Positions 59,501 through 64,000 of a DNA stretch of 64,000 nt are shown here, in pieces (the first letter of the stretch is position 1; each line of letters begins with the position of its first letter). The translations under genes and the position numbers were made by a program. The notes beneath the pieces were generated by a model. It was not told the origin of the DNA. It made no database searches and saw only the letters and a list, made by a program, of their open reading frames with translations. The stretch is from Cristatella mucedo (lineage: Eukaryota; Bryozoa; Phylactolaemata; Cristatellidae). The stretch is taken from assembly GCA_009760855.2 (NCBI GenBank), contig WPIO01000003.1, positions 8,864,001 through 8,928,000 on the forward strand, in the 5' to 3' direction.

Positions 59501-62500
59501 CATAAGTGGCAAACACAATTAATTGTGAAAGCTTTCGGCTACCAGCCTGTCTTACAGAGCGACATCGTGCTGCATGCTGACGCTGTGCATGCCACCCCTA
59601 ACCATGTTATTCTTATTGTTTATTGAGCATTCTACCACGAACCAGTAGATCGTGCTTCATTTGCAGCAAATGCAAAGTGCCTAGAAAGAGATTGAGTTCT
59701 CTGGAGGCGATATATCAAATGTATTATTATTATAATTATTATCTGAAGCAGCAAGCAGCTAGACTCGGTTTTAGTGGCTCAGGCTTGGCCACTAGCCTAC
59801 GTGACACGCAAAGGTCTCCCGACCATCAAGTGACTAACCATGCGCTAATGTCGTGCTCAACCTCGTGAGATACTTCCTCTGTATTAATGCACTCTGTACC
59901 CTAATTCCTTCGACTTACTTGTCGCGGTAACAAAGTGATTACGAGCATCATTTGTCATCCACTGTTGTATATAAATTGCAAATCACACCCTAACTTTATA
60001 AGGACCGCAACACATTTGCACTGCAGCAACACAAACAATGCTTTGAATAAATGTCCATATGACATCAGCAATATCTGTTGTAAGTGCTATCAATTGATAA
60101 TAAACAAAATCTGTAATAATCTAGTCGACAGAGTTAGCCAAAATGATGCTGCCATTGCAACTTGCTTTGGCCTCGACATACTGAATCGTTCTTAGTTTCA
60201 AGTTTTGCTAATTTACTTGTATGAGCACCAAGTACTACTACGTACCACGAGCAAGGAACTGAATTGCAGCACAATGCATAAAGTTACAAAGTAGCGTGTC
60301 AGGCATCGATGGGCAATACTTTCATTTGTGACAAGGAATATAAAGTAGGCATTAAATGTCCATCCACTTTGCAGTTAGGGACAAGGTCTCTGAGTTACGA
60401 GTGCTTCGGGGCAAGCCAGCAGCCACAATGAGACACAGTCGTGAAGTTAAGTTAGACCTAAACGGTAGATGCTCTTTGGGATATGGGAGACCGGTCTTTA
60501 AAATTATTATTTACATATAACATAAAATCTTCTGAGCAACTGCATGAATTTCACGGCTATTATTTCACAAGCATTTACACAGTACCGTCTGTAGCTAAAA
60601 AGCATAACTTGATGTTTGACTAATTTAACTATCGAGCTTAATTGTTTAAGATCTGCTCTACTAACCCCATTCCCCTGGACAACTCAATCCCCTGAATAGG
60701 AGCAAATGCGTACAAGCTATACAGAGAGAAAAAATTCTTGCCTTACGAGCAAGTCTATTACTAAAGTTTTGTGGATCACATGGTCTGCTTAACAGTCTAA
60801 TGGATCAGGCATCGAAGGATAAAAAAAATCGGCGGAAACTAAGGTTCAACACCGATAACGTAGATACAAAATTAACACCACAAAAACCAGCAGTATGTAC
60901 TAAAAAAAAATGTATCCTGCCAATCTAGCCTTCCACGGGCATTCAAATTGAGAAAACGAATGCAGGAAGCAGCTGAAAATAAAAGTTCTTCTTTGACGTG
61001 CACAGTCCAACGAAAAAGAAGAAAACTAAAAAGAAGGTGAACAAAGGGCAATAAAAAAAAATAAAAAACCAATGTTGAAACAGCTAAAAAAAAAGTTTTG
61101 CTTTGATATTACACTCAAACAAAAAACTAAGGTGACTATGTGGCACTTTCAGGCAATCCTGTTTCAATCGTATACATTAACTACTCATAATAAAGTATGA
61201 GAAACATAACAGCAATGCTGCCATTTTGATGCAGGCTTAGGAATGCATGGACTCGCAATGATGCAAAGGCTGAGCACTTACGAGTTCGTCTTCATCATCC
61301 TTATCCATTGCCTCGCCGTCGCTCTCCGGACTCTCAATATCTTCGTCTGAGCGACTATCATCGTCACCAACAGTGTCATCACCGGCATAGTGACGAGTGG
61401 TAGTATTCCGGGCCTTTCCAACTAGACCAATGCCTGCACCTTCCTTTTGGCTGGGTTTAACCAAAGATGAAGGTCCTGGAGGCATTGGAGGCCCAATCAC
61501 AGCATCGTCATCGTCATTATCGACATCACCGAGGCTAGCGACTGGGGCACTCTTCCCTGCCTGAATCTGTGGAGGTAGGGGCGGCCCAATGTCAACTCCG
61601 TCATCACTCTCATCATTATTGAAACTATGTTTGCCATCTGAGCCATGAACACTGTCCTTCTGTCCTTCAGTCACTCGCAACGCCTGCAGTGCCTCCTCTT
61701 CGGCTCTGGCAGCTACAGAGTAAACAAAGCCAAAGCTCATGACCAAGTACATCCACAGCAAAAGAAAAACAACTTGGCCTCTTGGAACTGCTGCAAAAGG
61801 GTGCAAACAGTCATAAGTATTGAGAGTGACAATCATGCTCCTCCCGATGACCCCTACTTCTCTTAAAAATAAGCACACAGACCCAATTTGTGTGCAAGAC
61901 TCAATTGTGTGCACATGCAATGCAAATCAAATGAGTATAAATATAATAATAATATATATTCATTTGCATAGTGCCTTAAGAGAATTTAACCTCTTCAGGT
62001 GCTTAGCATGTGCCACGGTGTTCGAGCCCACGACCTTGGTCATAAAATACATTCACCTTGACTTCGGTCGTTAAAGAAGTAGGTACTAGTGAAACCTCCA
62101 TCAGAGATATAATGCTGCAAACTCTCGTGGCAAATAAGGCCCATGGAACAGGATATCACTTTTATTATGCTGACGATACTCAGCTGTATTTAGCCATTAA
62201 AACGGTCGGAATCTGCTGCAGCAACTGAGAAACTGAATGCTTAATAATAATAATAATTCACTTGATAAAGCGCCCTCAGAGAACTCCATCTCTCTCTAGG
62301 CGCTTTACATTTGCTGTAAAGTGAAATGCAATTGAATGAGCTCAGCGTGTGTGTGAGCGCCGCGTGTGCGCTAGTGCGAAATAACCGCATGCCTTGCCGA
62401 CATTCGATCCTGGATGTCGGAAAACTTCTTGAAACTAAATGACGATAAAACCGAACTGCTGCTCATAGGACACCTTAAGCATGTGGCTGGATTATAAGGG

Positions 62501-63955
62501 TTTGCTCTTCTAATAGGTGATGCTATTGTGCGACCATCACCACTTGCTCGAAATTTAGGTGTCGATTTCGAGGGCTGCCTCAATTTTAAAAGCTTCATTC
62601 AGAAGACTGCATCTACAGCTAGCCATCAAGTCCGATCTCTATCCAAGATCAGGTAGGAGCTGTCTTCTAAAGTGGCTTGTAAAAAATTTAACTAGCTCCT
62701 TAGTTCTGTCTCGGCTTGGTTACTGTAATTCCCTTTTAGCTGGGCTACCAAAGAAAGCAACTAGGCCACTGCAGCTGACTATGAATATGGCTGCAAGGCT
62801 AGTCTTCAAGTCCCAGAGGTTTGAGCACGTGTCTCCTTTGCTAAAAGAGCTAAGATGGATGCCGGTTGAGCAACGGATACAGAGCAAGGTTCTTATGATG
62901 ACCCACAAGGCCGCCACAGCTTGGCTCCTTCGTACCTAGCTGAACTGCTGCATCAATTTCAGCCTCTTTGCACCCTCAGGTCCTGTATGGATAATAAATT
63001 GCCTGTTCCATTCCTTCGCTTAAATACCGTTGGCGACAGAAGCTGTAGCTCTGCGGGTAGTAGACTGTGGAACTCGCTTCCACAATTCTTATGCAACGAC
63101 AACTTCTCTCCTGCTGCCGATTATGGCTCGTTCTTTTCAGCGGTCCTGAGCTGCTACTTCTATGCTACTCACTACCTCAACTGCTCTCCTAACTCTGCTA
63201 TGCTTCCCACTTTCTCTTTGTTGCGTGAGACGAAGTCTGTTGGGTACCGAATGCGTACCGAAAGCCCTTAGGCTGTGAGTGTGCTATACAAAACTCTCCT
63301 GAGTACCACCCACATGGTCTTTACGACTTTGTGGAGTTACAGACGGAGATACATTACATTACATTTCAATACTATAGTTGTAAGATTAAGTAGTTTCATA
63401 ATGGATTTACTAGTTGGACAGCTTGGTGTTTAACAAATTTCTTTTAAAACAGTTTAGCAGCCATCCATTCTTTAGTAAATTTCCCTAATTCCGAACTTCA
63501 TGCCACACAGCTAGCTATAAATCTCAACAGCTTTCTGATGCTGCATAGCTGGGGATATTCTTACTTAGTTTTTCGGAGCAAGGCAGTCGAAAATGCCATA
63601 ACACCTAAAAATGTATATGTTAATAAGCCCTTGAATTCTTCACATCTACACAACTTGCTGCTAACCTATTAAGTATTTCAGAATCCGTCAATCATAACTT
63701 ATGGAGGTGAAAAGCTAAACGCTATTTTGACAAGCTACGCCTTTCTCTAGCCACATCAGCAGCGAATTAAGAAGGCTATTTCGGGATAAGCGGGTCAAAG
63801 AGAAAGCATTAGATAAGAAGCGGCTCCTGCTCTCGACCCGAGTATCGGGCGGGCTACGACGTACTCACCGAGAACCTGGTGGCTGATTTCGACCGCTTGT
63901 CTCCTTGCTGCTTCGAAAACTTCTGTCAGATCGAACGTTCGCGCTTTCTTCTCAC
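46822..63955 (-). CDS. WDR70: WDR70 WD40-repeat protein, first exon(s) beyond the right edge
   Basis: Minus-strand coding exons: 63955-63869 (acceptor inferred), 61712-61282, 57532-57473, 57255-57122, 57013-56860, 56760-56684, 56432-56255, 50301-50202, 50065-49981, 48714-48576, 48038-47938, 47787-47708, 47520-47404, 47249-47081, 46909-46822 (stop). Every junction keeps frame; about 666 residues are visible against 654 in human. Landmarks: KKARTFDLTEVFEAARR near the N-terminus; an acidic linker with GPPLPP and GPPMPP; PNSHEITLVHGTKTVSALAL; FDFAGMDASLRSF; YQYIIDMAAT; DDTLKLWDLRKF; TDCCFSPDDRMLMTG; VRSIWHPRLNQIVAGTGDGV; NNPYWVNPAYAKTQP; and an end in AWKKPKI. WD40 repeats form a beta-propeller scaffold; in vertebrates and fission yeast WDR70 acts in the nucleus with the CUL4-DDB1 ligase in histone H2B ubiquitylation and DNA repair (family knowledge). 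The initiator Met is not in the window. Intron 7 (6 kb) carries several LINE pieces. Confidence 0.97.
48425..48512 (+). mobile_element. LINE-B 3' end fragment
   Basis: CTATAGAAAACTCTCGAGCG, then CATAGTACTTGTGGCTTCGT and GGAGTTACAGACAGAGATAC with ACATTACATT, the LINE-B terminal block. It lies in WDR70 intron 10, antisense to the gene and about 60 bp downstream of exon 10. Confidence 0.8.
49128..49166. repeat. Perfect 16-bp inverted repeat with 7-nt loop
   Basis: Arms TGTGAGTGGCCAGCCA (49128-49143) and TGGCTGGCCACTCACA (49151-49166) are exact complements. GC-rich hairpin in WDR70 intron 9, 42 bp before the AT palindrome. Confidence 0.9.
49209..49266. repeat. 58-bp perfect AT palindrome
   Basis: All 29 base pairs around the centre 49237/49238 were checked and match. 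It consists only of A and T, with a (TTAA)n-like core. Further AT-only sequence follows to 49305. It lies in WDR70 intron 9. Confidence 0.95.
50447..52118 (+). mobile_element. LINE-A, longest copy: RT domain to 3' tail
   Basis: The plus strand encodes RT blocks in order: VRPLLKKATLDIENLSNYHP, an in-frame stop at about 50578, STESALLRVYNDLL, LDLSAAFDTIDHKVLLERL, KYGVPQGSVLGPVLFTVYTL, and FYADDTQLYLCF with intact catalytic YADD. After FLKLNDDKTNLLVM a one-base frame change occurs near 51195. The frame then runs to LAPAYLSD-type and KAWNSLPTCVRTSPDLTTF blocks. The 3' UTR ends in a two-tier hairpin (52054-52095: outer arms TAAAGCGCC/GGCGCTTTA, inner AGAGA/TCTCT) and an (ATT)n tail. The class is CR1/L2-like. 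It lacks the N-terminal ORF2 part (endonuclease) and is broken, so it cannot move by itself. It lies in WDR70 intron 7 in antisense. Confidence 0.95.
52704..52781 (+). repeat. (GA)n microsatellite
   Basis: About 39 GA units in WDR70 intron 7. Confidence 0.97.
53118..53262 (-). mobile_element. Degenerate SINE-B copy
   Basis: Shares ACAGCAGCAGAAGAATC, GGCGATAAAGAATCG and the inverted B-box region (ACCTGAACCCACGA) with the copies at 28490 and 57560. The tRNA-like head is diverged. Confidence 0.6.
53540..53907 (+). mobile_element. LINE-A ORF2 end and 3' tail
   Basis: ATCCTTTGGAGACC onward matches the last part of ORF2 (KAWKSLPSGV-like). The 3' UTR, AGAGATTAAGTTCTCTGAGG hairpin and ATTATTATT tail follow. 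Confidence 0.85.
54484..54650 (-). mobile_element. LINE-A 3' UTR fragment
   Basis: (AAT)n, hairpin complement (CCTCAGAGAACTCAATCTC) and 3' UTR to GGGTCAAC. WDR70 intron 7. Confidence 0.85.
54651..55620. other. Intronic stretch with no recognised element
   Basis: AT-rich WDR70 intron 7 sequence. No long open frame, repeat family or structure was recognised. Confidence 0.6.
55622..56237 (-). mobile_element. LINE-A copy ending 17 bp from the WDR70 exon 7 donor
   Basis: Starts with about 13 AAT units, then the hairpin complement, 3' UTR and the complement of ORF2 to TGGCAACTGCAGCGCTCACG. Only 17 bp separate its truncated 5' end from the exon boundary at 56255. Confidence 0.88.
56510..56550 (+). 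repeat. (CT)n microsatellite
   Basis: About 20 CT units in the short WDR70 intron 6. Confidence 0.95.
57560..57735 (-). mobile_element. SINE-B copy with intact A and B boxes
   Basis: The minus strand starts GCCGCGATAGCTCAGGAGG (A box TAGCTCAGGAGG). About 40 bases later comes AAGTTCGAGTCC (B box). The body GGCGATTCTTTATTGCCAGC follows, and the end GATGCTGCTAAATCAGCTAA. Acceptor-stem pairing is partial, so this is a tRNA-derived SINE, not a tRNA gene. It lies about 28 bp from WDR70 exon 3 on the acceptor side. Confidence 0.75.
57836..58036 (+). repeat. 201-bp direct repeat, copy 1
   Basis: Appears identical by eye to 59215-59415 (ACTTCAGTATTTGGCACTGC ... CTCGGGTTTATG). No coding frame or known element family is recognised inside it. 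Confidence 0.92.
58637..58755 (+). mobile_element. LINE-A 3' tail with altered hairpin loop
   Basis: CCATTCGATCATGTTTCCTT, then AAAGCGCCTAGAAAGAGATC. The loop region carries a 9-base insertion or duplication (TCTCTGAGATTTGAGTTCTC), then GCTTTATCAAGT and an AT-rich tail. Confidence 0.85.
59215..59415 (+). repeat. 201-bp direct repeat, copy 2
   Basis: Second copy of the 57836-58036 unit, 1379 bp further on, in the same WDR70 intron. The flanks differ on both sides. Confidence 0.92.
59567..59745 (+). mobile_element. LINE-A 3' UTR and tail
   Basis: GTGCTGCATGCTGACGCTGT through the hairpin (AGAGATTGAGTTCTCTGGAG) to ATTATTATTATAATTATTAT. WDR70 intron 2. Confidence 0.85.
59746..61281. other. Intronic stretch with no recognised element
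   Basis: WDR70 intron 2 between the last LINE piece and exon 2. AT-rich with several A-runs. No gene or repeat family was recognised. Confidence 0.6.
61945..62075 (-). mobile_element. SINE-A copy, diverged
   Basis: ATTCATTTGCATAGTGCCTT, AGAGAATTTAACCTCTTCAG (tail hairpin remnant) and GGTGTTCGAGCCCACGACC (B box region). The A-box side is degraded. Confidence 0.7.
62115..63366 (+). mobile_element. LINE-B, RT end to 3' terminus, interrupted by LINE-A
   Basis: The YADDTQLYLA-type block at 62170, then FLKLNDDKTELLLIGH, ATRPLQLTMNMAARLVFKSQ, AELLHQFQPLCTLRSC, TVGDRSCSSAGSRLWNSLPQ, and the terminal block CTCCTGAGTACCACCCACAT to ACATTACATT. It has several frameshifts. A LINE-A tail sits inside at 62244-62340. 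It is antisense to WDR70 in its first visible intron. Confidence 0.9.
62244..62340 (-). mobile_element. LINE-A tail nested in LINE-B
   Basis: AATAATAATAATTCACTTGA, hairpin complement, then GCTTTACATTTGCTGTAAAG and a short stretch ending near GAATGAGC. LINE-B sequence GAATGCTT stops before it and CCTTGCCGACATTCGATCC resumes after about 62390. The order matches the uninterrupted copy at 24130-24180. Confidence 0.85.
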
Positions 63956-64000
63956 CTAAGGAATTGCAGCCAGCGAAATATATGAGGGTGCTAGTGGCAT

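Noticed and set aside
61237-61920. 227-codon minus-strand frame as a single gene
   Set aside because: Only 61712-61282 is WDR70 exon 2. The flanking residues are intron read-through beyond clear acceptor and donor sites.

Overview
This is animal nuclear DNA from an intron-rich genome. Long GT-AG introns split conserved metazoan genes, and non-LTR retrotransposon pieces, tRNA-derived SINEs and (GA)n/(CT)n runs fill the introns and spacers. There is no operon structure and no prokaryotic gene. The exon-dense structure of WDR70 and gcl, together with a Hunchback/Ikaros-type zinc finger gene, suggests a slowly evolving invertebrate, perhaps a chelicerate or lophotrochozoan. The lineage is a guess.

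Layout of genes, left to right. (1) About 277-15276, minus strand: a germ cell-less (GMCL) BTB protein. Nine coding exons are in the window and the last part lies beyond the left edge. (2) 16064-17956, plus strand: an intronless C2H2 protein with three N-terminal fingers and a Hunchback/Ikaros-like C-terminal finger pair, head-to-head with gcl across a 787-bp GC-rich spacer. (3) 17957-26840: a gene-poor spacer with several LINE pieces and one small TATA-plus-signal-peptide candidate. (4) 26841-27797, minus strand: an intronless SF3A2 (U2 snRNP SF3a subunit). (5) 30686-45765, plus strand: a NEK-family kinase in about 16-17 exons. Two neighbouring exons can each supply the ATP-anchoring lysine at residue 33, so they look mutually exclusive. 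(6) 46822 to about 63955, minus strand: WDR70, 15 exons in the window and tail-to-tail with the kinase. All exon joins were checked by hand for reading phase.

Repeats. LINE-A is a CR1/L2-like element with a (ATT)n tail and a two-tier 3' hairpin. LINE-B is a related RT element ending in a different 3' sequence. SINE-A has a tRNA-like head with A and B boxes and a tail carrying the same two-tier hairpin as LINE-A, so LINE-A or a close relative probably mobilises it. SINE-B is a second tRNA-derived family with a different body. The copies seen are truncated or broken.

The genes are unrelated housekeeping and developmental functions (germ-line and nuclear envelope, transcription factor, splicing, kinase, WD40 scaffold). 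They do not form a pathway. The most notable observations are the NEK tandem alternative exons, the shared SINE-A/LINE-A hairpin tail, a GC-AG intron in gcl, and coding-like minus-strand blocks inside a gcl intron.
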